DNA of 64,000 bases from the NCBI RefSeq assembly GCF_040811775.1, contig NZ_JBFNXW010000001.1:930001-994000 (forward strand), read 5' to 3'. This stretch comes from Balneola sp. MJW-20. GTDB lineage: Bacteria > Bacteroidota > Rhodothermia > Balneolales > Balneolaceae. Below are positions 1-8,284 of this stretch, piece by piece (position 1 is the first letter of the stretch; each line of letters begins with the position of its first letter). The translations under genes were made by a program, and so were the position numbers. Below the pieces are notes generated by a model that was not told the DNA's origin, ran no database searches, and saw only the letters and a program-made list of their open reading frames with translations.

Positions 1-2
1 CC

Positions 3-674
3 ATTTTTGATGTGTTCATGCTCAAGCTGAGTGAGAATACTCTGAAAGATGAAATGGGGGAAACAGCTTATGAGCAATTTATTCACCATGAGACTGTACC
101 GGTCAGAACTATGACCTCCTTTCTAAGAGACAGCAGTTCGTTCTTTGATGATCAGAATACTCCGGAAGCTGAAGACAAAACGGATATGATCATCAAGAGT
201 ATGCAGGATGCCATTTATTTTCTAAGTGACACTTTTGGTTCAGAAACCTTTGAATGGAGATGGGAACAACTTCATACTATAACGTTTAAACCACCCTTGT
301 TTGGGACTGCTGCGGAAGCGCCTGATGCTCCCGGGTCTCTAAAACTTATTGTTAACAATATTCTGAGTAAGGGACCTTATTCTATGGAATCTCACGGAAT
401 GAGTATAAATAACGGGCAGTATCTATGGCAGGATCCATTCGAAATGGTATTAGGTGCCTCAATACGCAGAATCGCTGATTTAAGTGATCTTAATAAAACC
501 TGGTCCGTTCTTCCGACCGGACAGTCCGGTAATCCTTTATCCGATCATTACGGAGATCAGACTGAAATGTGGCTGCAGGGATCTTACCGTTCTTTTTATC
601 AGGACAGTTCTTCATTCGATGAATCTGAGATTCGCACTATGAAGCTCTCTCCCGTTAATAATTTCTCACAATAA
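3..674 (+). CDS. Penicillin acylase family protein, C-terminal part
   Basis: The reading frame is open to the left window edge, so only the last ~224 residues are seen; the GTG at 12 is inside the gene, not a believable start. The end carries the pattern typical of the penicillin amidase (Ntn-hydrolase, S45) beta chain: W-SVLPTGQSGNP followed by HYGDQ and a W-x-G-Y stretch. Members hydrolyse amide bonds of acylated substrates such as acyl-homoserine lactones or beta-lactam side chains in the periplasm; the substrate cannot be told from this fragment. The nucleophile serine and the linker peptide lie outside the window. Next gene follows 68 bases later on the same strand. Confidence 0.8.
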   Translation: MFDVFMLKLSENTLKDEMGETAYEQFIHHETVPVRTMTSFLRDSSSFFDDQNTPEAEDKTDMIIKSMQDAIYFLSDTFGSETFEWRWEQLHTITFKPPLFGTAAEAPDAPGSLKLIVNNILSKGPYSMESHGMSINNGQYLWQDPFEMVLGASIRRIADLSDLNKTWSVLPTGQSGNPLSDHYGDQTEMWLQGSYRSFYQDSSSFDESEIRTMKLSPVNNFSQ

Positions 675-742
675 AATGTTGGCATAGGCAGAATCTAAAA
701 TGTACTTTTAAAACGCAGCAGGGTTGTAGGACTATTATTTTT

Positions 743-3643
743 ATGAGAGAGAAACTAAACAGTGTTATCAGTTTATTGGGAATATTTCTGTTCCTCACCA
801 CGGGTACCATTCAGGCACAGTCTCCTGTAAATGGGAATGACGCGGTTGTGTCAGGATCAAATGTATATGCACGTTCTGAAGTGGCTGAATCATACCTTGA
901 CTCGGTGGTGACCAATACCTCCCTCAGAGAAAAAATCGGTCAATTATTTATTGTACCTGCTTACGGAGAATTTACCAGCCAGTATGACCGAAGGTATAAG
1001 CAACTTGAGGAGTTAATACGTAAGTATCATATAGGCGGCATCATTTTTATGCGTGGAGATATTTATGGCCAGGCAGTATTGACTAATAAATTGCAGCAAC
1101 TATCTGAAACTCCCCTATGGATTACCCAGGATATGGAATTCGGTGCTGCTATGCGTGTTTCCGGGACTACCCGCTTTACACCGGCAATGGGAGTTGCTGC
1201 TTCCGGAAATAAAAGGAACGCCTTCATGATGGGTAAGATCACTGCCCTGGAAGCAAAGTCATTAGGAGTGCATCAGATATTTGCCCCGGTACTGGATGTG
1301 AATAATAACCCGGAAAATCCGGTAATAAATGTACGGTCATTTTCAGAAGACCCGGAAATTGTAGCTGAATTCGGGACTGCTTTTGTACAAGGTGCCCAGA
1401 GTGAAGGGATTCTGGCAACAGCTAAACATTTTCCCGGTCACGGAGATACCGATCAGGATTCTCACCGGAATATGCCGGTGGTTAACCACGACTTTGTTCG
1501 ACTGGATACACTCGAACTGGTTCCTTTCAGAGCCGCGATAAACGGGGGCATAAATAGTGTAATGAGTGCGCACATCGCATTTCCGAAACTAAGCGGTCAG
1601 GATCTTATTCCGGGAACGCTGGATTCGGTCATTATCAACGACATTTTAACTGATTCACTGGATTTCAAGGGTCTGGTGATCACAGATGGTCTGGAAATGG
1701 GTGGTATTACCACGAGATTTTCTCCCGGAAGAGCCGTGGTCCGTGCATTAAATGCAGGAGTTGATATCATGCTGATCAGTCCAGATGTGGAAACGGCTAT
1801 TGTTGAAGTAGAAGAAGCTGTTGAACGGGGCGAGATCACCGAAGCCAGGATCGATCAGTCTTTCCGTAAATTTATGGCCTGGAAATACCAGTCAGGACTT
1901 TTTAACAGTAATAATCAGATCGATATAGACCGGCTCGACGGCAGGATCAATACCCCTTACAATCAGTCAGTGGCGAATAAAGTGGCTCGTGAGTCCATTA
2001 CACTGCTAAAGAATAATGACAATATTCTTCCCGTCAATCCTTCCGAATATCCAAGGATCCTGATGCTGGCAGTGGATGATAACCGCAGCGGCAACTCAGG
2101 ATCTGACTTTGCACGTGAGCTTCGTTCATATCATCCGGATATCTCCTATCACGTTTATGATAACCGAACCAGTGAAGAAGATAAAAGGCGTATCATGGCT
2201 CAGGCAGACCGTGCAGATCTGATCATGATCGGCTCTTTTATTTCACTCAGAACAGGACAATCAGCCCAGTTTAACCGTGCACAGCGATCATTTCTGAACA
2301 GACTGCTTCGTAAGAATAAAAAATCCGTACTGATCGCTTTTGGTAACCCTTATGTTTTATCCGAATTATCAAATACCGACTCTCAGATATTAGCCTGGTA
2401 TAATTCGGATCAGCAGGTTGAAGCGACAGCGGCTGCCCTTTTTGGTGGTTCCAGAATTTCCGGAAAATTACCGATCCAGATACCGGACATGTATCCCGTC
2501 GGGCACGGTATAGATATACCTCAGTCTTCACTCCGCTTTGGAGATCCGGAAGATGTGGACCTGAACCGGAACATTTTATATGAGATTGATACGATCATCG
2601 AAGATGCCGTCAGAGATTCAGTTTTTCCTGGAGCTGTAGTCGGAATTGTTAAGGACGGTGTATTGGCATACCACCAGGCCTATGGATATCATGATTACCA
2701 AAAAACGGAAAAAGTCAGACCTTCTGATGTCTATGACCTTGCTTCCATATCCAAAGCTGTAGGAACGACTACTGCTGTTATGAGACTGGTAGATGAGGGT
2801 AAAATAGATCTTGAAGACCGAGTCGCTGACTATATCAAAGAATTTGACCGGGGAGACCGAAAAGATGTCAGGATCAGGCACCTCCTCCTGCACGAGTCGG
2901 GACTACCTCCATTCAGGGTATATGTCGACTCACTTAAGGAAAAGGACGCGATACTGGATGCCATCAGAAATGAACCACTGACCTATGAGACCGGAACTGA
3001 TTATGTTTACAGTGACCTGGGAATGATCTTACTGGCCACTATCATAGAGGAAATTACCGGATCTTCATTGGATACCTATCTGCGAGAAGAATTCTACTTT
3101 CCTATTGGTATGTATTCTGCCTTTTACAATCCTGCTAAAAATGCCCGTTGGCTGCTTAGCAGAATCCCGCCTACTGAAATGGACACGGTATATGACCGTG
3201 GACTGGTTAAAGGAGAAGTTCACGATGAGCGTGCATGGTACCTTGGAGGAGTCGCCGGTCATGCCGGATTATTTGCATCGGTTACTGATCTTGCAAAATA
3301 CAGTACCATGATACTGAATGAAGGTGTTTATGGAGGCAAAAGATATCTGAGCTCAGAAGTTGTACGCTCATTTACTTCAAGACGCTCTGAGATCAGCGGA
3401 CGTGGTTATGGCTTTGACCGTAAAAGCAACAACGGGTTTACTACTGCCGGACAACTGGCAAGTACAGACACTTTTGGTCACCTTGGCTTTACTGGAACCA
3501 GCCTCTGGATCGACCGGGAAAAAAATATGACCGTCATATTACTTACAAACCGCACCTATCCTCACCGGTCATACGGAAAACTCATTAGCCGTATTCGGGC
3601 AGCTGTAGCTGATAAAGCCTTCAGTGCAATCAACACCAAGTAA
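743..3643 (+). CDS. GH3 beta-N-acetylhexosaminidase fused to class C beta-lactamase-like serine hydrolase
   Basis: Residues 1-26 are a signal peptide ending in QAQ. Residues ~50-400 are a GH3 N-terminal barrel of NagZ type: KHFPGHGDTDQDSH at 228-241 is the NagZ signature loop with the His-Asp acid/base pair, and D315 in VITDG fits the nucleophile. A GH3 C-terminal domain follows (~415-590). From ~610 a beta-lactamase/PBP4-like domain has SxxK at 668-671 (SISK), Y-S-D at 756-758 and H-L-G at 913-915. In this fusion type, known from Bacteroidota, the enzyme probably trims muropeptides or glycans in the periplasm, with the second domain acting on peptide or ester bonds. The 966-residue length fits the fusion. 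A 6-base gap separates it from the deaminase, so co-transcription is likely. Confidence 0.88.
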   Translation: MREKLNSVISLLGIFLFLTTGTIQAQSPVNGNDAVVSGSNVYARSEVAESYLDSVVTNTSLREKIGQLFIVPAYGEFTSQYDRRYKQLEELIRKYHIGGIIFMRGDIYGQAVLTNKLQQLSETPLWITQDMEFGAAMRVSGTTRFTPAMGVAASGNKRNAFMMGKITALEAKSLGVHQIFAPVLDVNNNPENPVINVRSFSEDPEIVAEFGTAFVQGAQSEGILATAKHFPGHGDTDQDSHRNMPVVNHDFVRLDTLELVPFRAAINGGINSVMSAHIAFPKLSGQDLIPGTLDSVIINDILTDSLDFKGLVITDGLEMGGITTRFSPGRAVVRALNAGVDIMLISPDVETAIVEVEEAVERGEITEARIDQSFRKFMAWKYQSGLFNSNNQIDIDRLDGRINTPYNQSVANKVARESITLLKNNDNILPVNPSEYPRILMLAVDDNRSGNSGSDFARELRSYHPDISYHVYDNRTSEEDKRRIMAQADRADLIMIGSFISLRTGQSAQFNRAQRSFLNRLLRKNKKSVLIAFGNPYVLSELSNTDSQILAWYNSDQQVEATAAALFGGSRISGKLPIQIPDMYPVGHGIDIPQSSLRFGDPEDVDLNRNILYEIDTIIEDAVRDSVFPGAVVGIVKDGVLAYHQAYGYHDYQKTEKVRPSDVYDLASISKAVGTTTAVMRLVDEGKIDLEDRVADYIKEFDRGDRKDVRIRHLLLHESGLPPFRVYVDSLKEKDAILDAIRNEPLTYETGTDYVYSDLGMILLATIIEEITGSSLDTYLREEFYFPIGMYSAFYNPAKNARWLLSRIPPTEMDTVYDRGLVKGEVHDERAWYLGGVAGHAGLFASVTDLAKYSTMILNEGVYGGKRYLSSEVVRSFTSRRSEISGRGYGFDRKSNNGFTTAGQLASTDTFGHLGFTGTSLWIDREKNMTVILLTNRTYPHRSYGKLISRIRAAVADKAFSAINTK

Positions 3644-3649
3644 CATAGA

Positions 3650-4360
3650 ATGAAGTGGAGTGAAAGTTACAGCTGTTCTTATGTCCCCTATTCCGGCAAA
3701 GCAGTATGCTGCGCCGTAAAGGGTACCAACGGAAAGGTTTATACCGGTAGCAGAATTGAAAACATCTCTTTTCCTTTGACCATCAGCGCTATTCAGGCAG
3801 CCTGTTGTATTTGTTTATCAGACGGCAGTATACCTGAGATATTTTTTATAGAGGAACATAATGAGCCTGAACAGTTAGATTTCTGGGAAAAAGAATTTAA
3901 TGCGCAGATCAGGTACACCGATGAATTACCCTTAACCGAATTACCTGATTACCGTGAAAACAACGACCGCATAAAAAGTCTTGAAGAACTTTTAGAGGAT
4001 GCAGTGGTAACTGAATCTGATTTTCCGGTTTCCTGCATTATTAAGGCAGGAGAAAACAATTTATACTCAGGTGTGAATATCGAAGTGAGCGAATGGTCTA
4101 AGGGGCTTTGTGCTGAGCGAATCGCTCTTTCGAAAGCTATCATAAGCGGCGCCCACCTGAAAACAGCCGAAATGAGTGTATGCACACTTAAAGGAGAATT
4201 TAGTGCACCTTGTGGTGCCTGCAGACAAGTGATCCTGGAACATCTGCCCTTCAATTCCATCCATATGTTTAATGCAGACGGAACGCGGTCATCCCACCTG
4301 ACTGTTGATCTACTCCCATTCAATTTTAAAACCTCATTTCTCAACAAGGATAGTGAATAA
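3650..4360 (+). CDS. cdd: Cytidine deaminase with two CDA-fold domains
   Basis: Zn-dependent deamination of cytidine/deoxycytidine to uridine, pyrimidine salvage, cytosol. The C-terminal domain (~105-236) carries the catalytic C154-A-E156 and P-C188-G-A-C191 zinc ligands plus the FPVSC...G-N-I-E substrate region. The N-terminal domain (~1-75) has the CDA opening pattern (YVPYSGKAV...G-S-R-I-E-N) and an AIQAA helix where a C/H-A-E would be expected, so it is catalytically dead. The duplicated form is known from E. coli Cdd, but there the active site is in the first domain; here the order is reversed. Its last 8 bases overlap the start of the following gene. Confidence 0.85.
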   Translation: MKWSESYSCSYVPYSGKAVCCAVKGTNGKVYTGSRIENISFPLTISAIQAACCICLSDGSIPEIFFIEEHNEPEQLDFWEKEFNAQIRYTDELPLTELPDYRENNDRIKSLEELLEDAVVTESDFPVSCIIKAGENNLYSGVNIEVSEWSKGLCAERIALSKAIISGAHLKTAEMSVCTLKGEFSAPCGACRQVILEHLPFNSIHMFNADGTRSSHLTVDLLPFNFKTSFLNKDSE

Positions 4361-5000
4361 TTATATCGCAGTACTTGACCGGCAACATTTAGAGAATACG
4401 ATATTTCTAACCTCTTTCGCCAGATCACTGGCCCAGCAAAAGACCCGTAAAGGGATCATTCTACATGGAGACAGCGAATACACTGATCGTCTTATCCAAA
4501 CCGGCATGATGCGTGAAGATGCGGAAATTAGAGCGATCAGAGACCTTAACAGGAGGCTGATCGGTTTATTTGCGGATCAGGGAGTCTCAGCGATCGGATT
4601 GAACGGTTACCAGAAGGGACTTATCCGAAAAGTTGAGAATGAACTTATTTTTGATAAAAAGGGATACCGGGAATTACCTGAAACTCCTTTTCTGCTATTA
4701 TCAAATCTCATTGAAAATGATCAGGGTGAACCTCTGAAAATTGACCTGCCTGAATTAACCCGTTTTTTGGTAAAGGAACTTAAAGAACACGATCCGGTCA
4801 TATTTTCCATGAGCGAAAAAGATGAACTCATGGGATCAGGGATCAAAGATCTGAACATTAGCGACCTTAGTGAAGATCAGATCACTGAGATGATCCCTCC
4901 GGAATTCAGAAATTATCCTTCCAATTTTTATTTACTATCTCCTTCCGGTTTTGGGCAGTGGCCGGACATCAGAAAAGGATCCATTATCCGAAATAATTAG
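4353..5000 (+). CDS. Amino-acid-kinase-fold-like protein (acetylglutamate-kinase-like)
   Basis: I chose GTG at 4353 (215 residues), which overlaps the deaminase stop by 8 bases and has AAGGA just upstream; a TTG at 4305 would add 16 residues deep inside the deaminase. The region GIILHGDSEYTDRL...LIGLFADQG...IGLNGYQKGLIR resembles the N-acetylglutamate kinase core (gly-rich loop after beta-2, then the v-g-l-n-G step), and the tail PPEFRNYPSNFYLLSP could close the fold. The usual beta-1 Lys-Gly-Gly phosphate loop is absent, so catalytic activity is doubtful. It may be a degenerate or regulatory kinase-fold partner of the deaminase; no function is claimed. Confidence 0.6.
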   Translation: MNNYIAVLDRQHLENTIFLTSFARSLAQQKTRKGIILHGDSEYTDRLIQTGMMREDAEIRAIRDLNRRLIGLFADQGVSAIGLNGYQKGLIRKVENELIFDKKGYRELPETPFLLLSNLIENDQGEPLKIDLPELTRFLVKELKEHDPVIFSMSEKDELMGSGIKDLNISDLSEDQITEMIPPEFRNYPSNFYLLSPSGFGQWPDIRKGSIIRNN

Positions 5001-5126
5001 CTTAAAGACTGATTATTTGACAGGATCCGTACTTTTTTATTGATTCAGTAACCGTGATTCTATATCATCAGCGCTGATTCTTATAAAAGAACCTATAATC
5101 AATCAAAAACTAACGGAGCTATATTA

Positions 5127-5303
5127 ATGAGCAGAGTTGACGAAATTAAAAACCTCGTAGAAGAAGTATCTGATGAAATGGAAAAATTCTACGAAAAAGG
5201 TAACAAGGCTGCCGGTACTCGTGCGCGTAAAGGTCTTCAGTCACTGAAAAAACTTGCCCAGGAAATCCGCCTGGAAATTCAGGACATCAAAAATAAAGGA
5301 TAA
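5127..5303 (+). CDS. Histone H1-like (Hc1 family) DNA-binding protein, 58 aa
   Basis: A short gene running from ATG 5127 to TAA 5301-5303, with a purine-rich ACGGAG 7-12 bases before the start. The 58-residue product has the shape of the Bacteroidota Hc1-like histones: an acidic first helix ending EKFYEKGNKAAGTRARKG, then a basic amphipathic helix SLKKLAQEIRLEIQDIKNK. The central KGN-AAGTR-RKG is the family hallmark. Presumed role is nucleoid compaction by non-specific DNA binding in the cytoplasm. It stands alone with its own terminator 15 bases downstream, consistent with a highly expressed single-gene transcript. Confidence 0.85.
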   Translation: MSRVDEIKNLVEEVSDEMEKFYEKGNKAAGTRARKGLQSLKKLAQEIRLEIQDIKNKG

Positions 5304-5317
5304 TCTAATTATCCATC

Positions 5318-5347
5318 AAAAAAAGCCGCTATAATGCGGCTTTTTTT
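5318..5347 (+). terminator. Intrinsic terminator after the histone-like gene
   Basis: Stem 5318-5329 / 5336-5347 (core GCCGC/GCGGC flanked by A-run and T-run) with a 6-base loop. The symmetric A and T runs make it usable in both directions. Confidence 0.9.
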
Positions 5348-5381
5348 GTATCTATAAGTTGGTAACCAAACCGGAGGTATT

Positions 5382-5690
5382 ATGTACCACGATATGGCTG
5401 ATGCAGTAGAATCTCTGAAGGAAAAAGGATTCACGCATTTATTCGAACTGGGAAATACAATGGTGAATTGCAGCCATCTGGACCGTAAATTTAATGCTGA
5501 TGAGCTTAGGATCGTCGAGAGCTATACCTTTGATAAGGGTACTGATCCAGGTTCAGAATCTACTCTTTACGCAATTCAGTCTGAGGATGGTATAAAAGGT
5601 ATACTTACGATCTCATTTGGAATCTACAGTGATCCCAACAAAGCAAAACTCATAGACCGGCTGCTACAAACTGATAAGGATAATTACTGA
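5382..5690 (+). CDS. Conserved hypothetical protein, 102 aa
   Basis: Starts at ATG 5382 behind a very strong CCGGAGG site. The product has no signal peptide or membrane segment. The pattern (A/S-V-x-x-L-K-x-K-G-F, an N-C-x-x-L motif, F-x-A-D/E-x-x-I-V-E-S-Y-T-F, then L-Y-A-I-x-S-x-D-G-x-K-G) is that of a small cytosolic family common in Bacteroidota and often mislabelled phosphoribosylpyrophosphate synthetase; it has no PRPP-synthase motif. Function unknown. It ends one base before the convergent NTF2-like gene. Confidence 0.75.
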   Translation: MYHDMADAVESLKEKGFTHLFELGNTMVNCSHLDRKFNADELRIVESYTFDKGTDPGSESTLYAIQSEDGIKGILTISFGIYSDPNKAKLIDRLLQTDKDNY

Positions 5691-6155
5691 TCAACTACTA
5701 CAACCCTGTTGTCTGCGCGTATCGATCAGATAAAATATTTTCCACTCACCAGATACCTTGACCATCTGGAATGAATTGGTACCGCAATGAGAGAACTCTT
5801 CTCCCCTGTAGAAAGAGTACGGAGTAAATACTGAAGCAAGCGGACCATCTATGCGAATATCATATTGGTGGATCCTCTCATCCCATATCTCAGGTTTTTC
5901 TGCACCAACTGCATTCAAAAATGACTTCAGGTCCACCTTCCTCACGATTGTTTTACCGCTTTCATCGGTCGCAATGGTATTTAATATAGCTTCCTGAGCA
6001 AAAACAGAATGCACAGCTGAACTATCGCTGTCTCTCATTCCATCGAACATCTTTTCAATCGCTGACCTGATATTCTCCTCTTCTGTTCTGTTTTGCGCAT
6101 TCAGGATCTGAGCAGAACTTAGAATCATTAAGCTCAAAAATAATATTGTTCTCAT
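5691..6155 (-). CDS. Secreted NTF2-like (SnoaL/DUF4440-type) protein
   Basis: I place the start at the internal ATG 6155 because it begins a clean signal peptide (MRTILFLSLMILSSAQILNAQ); 19 upstream in-frame residues do not look like one. The mature part fits a cone-shaped NTF2-like domain: helix with IEKMFDGMRDSDSSAV, A-I-L-N-T, KVDLKSFLNAV, then strands Y-D-I-R-I-D-G-P-L-A-S-V and S-F-Q-M-V-K-V-S-G-E-W-K-I-F-Y-L. Such proteins bind small hydrophobic ligands or act as non-canonical hydrolases/isomerases; no catalytic set is evident. Two related secreted NTF2-like genes lie at 42.7 and 48.7 kb. Confidence 0.7.
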   Translation of the reverse strand: MRTILFLSLMILSSAQILNAQNRTEEENIRSAIEKMFDGMRDSDSSAVHSVFAQEAILNTIATDESGKTIVRKVDLKSFLNAVGAEKPEIWDERIHQYDIRIDGPLASVFTPYSFYRGEEFSHCGTNSFQMVKVSGEWKIFYLIDTRRQQGCSS

Positions 6156-6473
6156 TTGGATCTGATTATGATGATTAAAATTGAGGGTACACATATAATG
6201 ACCCTGATTCAATACCGATTACATACTTAACCGGTTTTCTTTATCCGGCCCCATTAATTACAGCCGGTTTCTTCTTAAGAAAAAGTCTTATCAAGCCCCT
6301 ATCCGTAACAAAACGCACCCTCCCATTATTTCTAATTATTGTTAAAAACAGGCCTTATTTACCCCTAAGAATGCTTTTTTAATAATGAATGAGTTCAAGC
6401 ATAATATTAATATTTTCTAATATTAGAGAAATTTAATATAATGTAGATGCGTTACAGACCAATTCACAAGCCA

Positions 6474-6893
6474 ATGAAGAAAATAGCATTTACATTATTT
6501 GTCTCCCTGTTCTATACCGGACTTCTGGCTCAAAACAGTTTCTCAAGTGCCACAATGGAAGTCCAGGTGGAAGTAATTTCCGGAACTACTGTCGAGTCTG
6601 TGCAGCCTCTGCAAATCGTAGTTAAGGACGACCGCCTTCAACAACAAAAAGACGGCCTGTTTGCTATCCGGGCCCTGGAGGGGGTAGATTTTGAGGTACA
6701 ACTCGCCGGTATTCCGGAATTAAAAAATGAATATGGTGAATCAATCAGGCTGAGACTTTCTGCAGAAAAGAAATATGACAGCAAAGAGAGCAGGAATAAT
6801 GTATATCTCCGGCCTGCTGACTCCGACGCTCTTGCTGAATTAACCCGAGGATCTTATGAGGGTACGGTCAACACCAGTATCTATTACATGTAA
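6474..6893 (+). CDS. Secreted hypothetical protein, 139 aa
   Basis: ATG 6474 gives a good signal peptide (MKKIAFTLFVSLFYTGLLAQ); the ATG at 6447 would place nine charged residues before it. The mature part is beta-rich (TMEVQVEVISGTTVESVQPLQIVV) and vaguely resembles the DUF4402-type immunoglobulin-like domains of Bacteroidota surface proteins. No catalytic motif. Its upstream region (6213-6473) is AT-rich with AATATTA repeats that could hold a promoter. Function unknown. Confidence 0.6.
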   Translation: MKKIAFTLFVSLFYTGLLAQNSFSSATMEVQVEVISGTTVESVQPLQIVVKDDRLQQQKDGLFAIRALEGVDFEVQLAGIPELKNEYGESIRLRLSAEKKYDSKESRNNVYLRPADSDALAELTRGSYEGTVNTSIYYM

Positions 6894-6927
6894 TTAACCT
6901 AATCCGATTGCTATGACTGAGTTAATC

Positions 6928-8118
6928 TTACTGTTGGTTATTTCTATCAATCTTCTGATCATTTCCGGCGTAAATGCCAAAAAAACACTTCAACATTACA
7001 ATGAATAATAGCATAGCTAAGGGAATCGTCCAGCTGCCGGATATATCATAAAAGGCTCCCATCATCATAGGTCCGAATGCAGCTAAGAGGTATCCGACCG
7101 ACTGAGACATTCCCGATAGCTCTGTGGTTGTTTCGGTATCATTAGTTCTGAGTACTATAAACAGCAAGGCCAGTCCGAAGCTGCCCCCAAGACTGAATCC
7201 TATTAAGATCACCATAATCAATACTAACGATTCAGTACCATTCATCAGACCGATAATGCTGACAGCCTCCAGCACAGAAAGGCCAAGAACCAATGATCGT
7301 TGACTTTTCATCCTTTCAGCAACTGCCGGAATAATGAATGACCCAATCACACCGGCTGCCTGTGATACGCTGAGTAACCAGCCGGCCCTGCCGGCATTGA
7401 ATCCCTCTGAGATCAGAATGTCAGGTAACCAGGCCAGGATTACATAAAACGCAAATGATTGCAAGCCCATGAAGAGAGCAATACTCCAGGCCATCTTTGA
7501 TCCGCTTAAATGTTTTAAAGCGGCGAAAACGCTTTTAGATTGGGAAGATCTTCGATTTCTTTTTAGTTGGGGTATCCATACAATGAAAGCCAGAAAAGCC
7601 GGGATGAACCATATCCCCAGCGACCACCTCCATCCTAAGCCTGCTTTGATTGCCAGCGGAAAACTAATTCCTGCAGCCACTGCTGCTCCCACGCCCAGCA
7701 TACTCGAATATATACTGGTCATGATACCTGAGTATTTTTCAAAGTCTCTCTTAACTATTCCCGGAAGAAGCACATTCCCTAATGCAATTCCCACCCCTAT
7801 TAAAAATGTGCCTGCATATAAATGTGGAACGGTGCCGGGGACTCTGATCAGCAATCCGCCGGTTATCAATAAAAGAGCAAATGCAACCGTACCCTCAAGT
7901 CCGATTTTCCTGGTAAACCAGGGCGTCATAGTAGATAATATACCGAAGCATAATAAAGGCAGAGTGGTTAACAGACCCAGTAAAGAGCTTGTCAGCCCCG
8001 TAGCATTGCGGATCTCTGTTATCAGTGGCCCTACCGATGCCAGTGCCGGCCGAAGATTGAAAGAGACCAATATAATCCCGGCAATTATGAGAATTTTTTG
8101 TTTTGAATTTTCTGGCAA
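6928..8118 (-). CDS. MFS transporter of the CynX/NimT family
   Basis: Twelve hydrophobic segments over 396 residues. The N-terminal half shows the CynX pattern: SFNLRPALASVGPLI, GLTSSLLGLLTTLPLLCFG, and IGVGIALGNVLLPGIVKRDF with the GxxxGNVLLP-x-x-I/V-K-R motif. E. coli CynX and the NimT proteins export or import small anions and nitroimidazoles; the substrate here is not deducible. The best available start is TTG 8118; no in-frame ATG precedes the first membrane helix. It stands alone, with a divergent sensor kinase gene on the other side of a ~165-bp AT-rich spacer. Confidence 0.85.
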   Translation of the reverse strand: MPENSKQKILIIAGIILVSFNLRPALASVGPLITEIRNATGLTSSLLGLLTTLPLLCFGILSTMTPWFTRKIGLEGTVAFALLLITGGLLIRVPGTVPHLYAGTFLIGVGIALGNVLLPGIVKRDFEKYSGIMTSIYSSMLGVGAAVAAGISFPLAIKAGLGWRWSLGIWFIPAFLAFIVWIPQLKRNRRSSQSKSVFAALKHLSGSKMAWSIALFMGLQSFAFYVILAWLPDILISEGFNAGRAGWLLSVSQAAGVIGSFIIPAVAERMKSQRSLVLGLSVLEAVSIIGLMNGTESLVLIMVILIGFSLGGSFGLALLFIVLRTNDTETTTELSGMSQSVGYLLAAFGPMMMGAFYDISGSWTIPLAMLLFIVMLKCFFGIYAGNDQKIDRNNQQ

Positions 8119-8284
8119 AAGAGGAATGCGATTAATTAATTATTTTTTTCTGTAGATTTTTTAACCGAACTGATGAGGGGCTTACATCATTCAAATTATA
8201 ATCTTTTAAATTTAAGCTATTTAACGCTCTGTTAACTTAATATTCATTATATATCGTTTTTGGCAATAATTATTAACCGATCAT

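Noticed and set aside
3949..4428. 159-codon minus-strand frame
   Set aside because: Shadow of the deaminase and the following gene; no domain.
7469..8155. 228-codon plus-strand frame
   Set aside because: Antisense to the CynX-type transporter; composition is a mirror of membrane helices.
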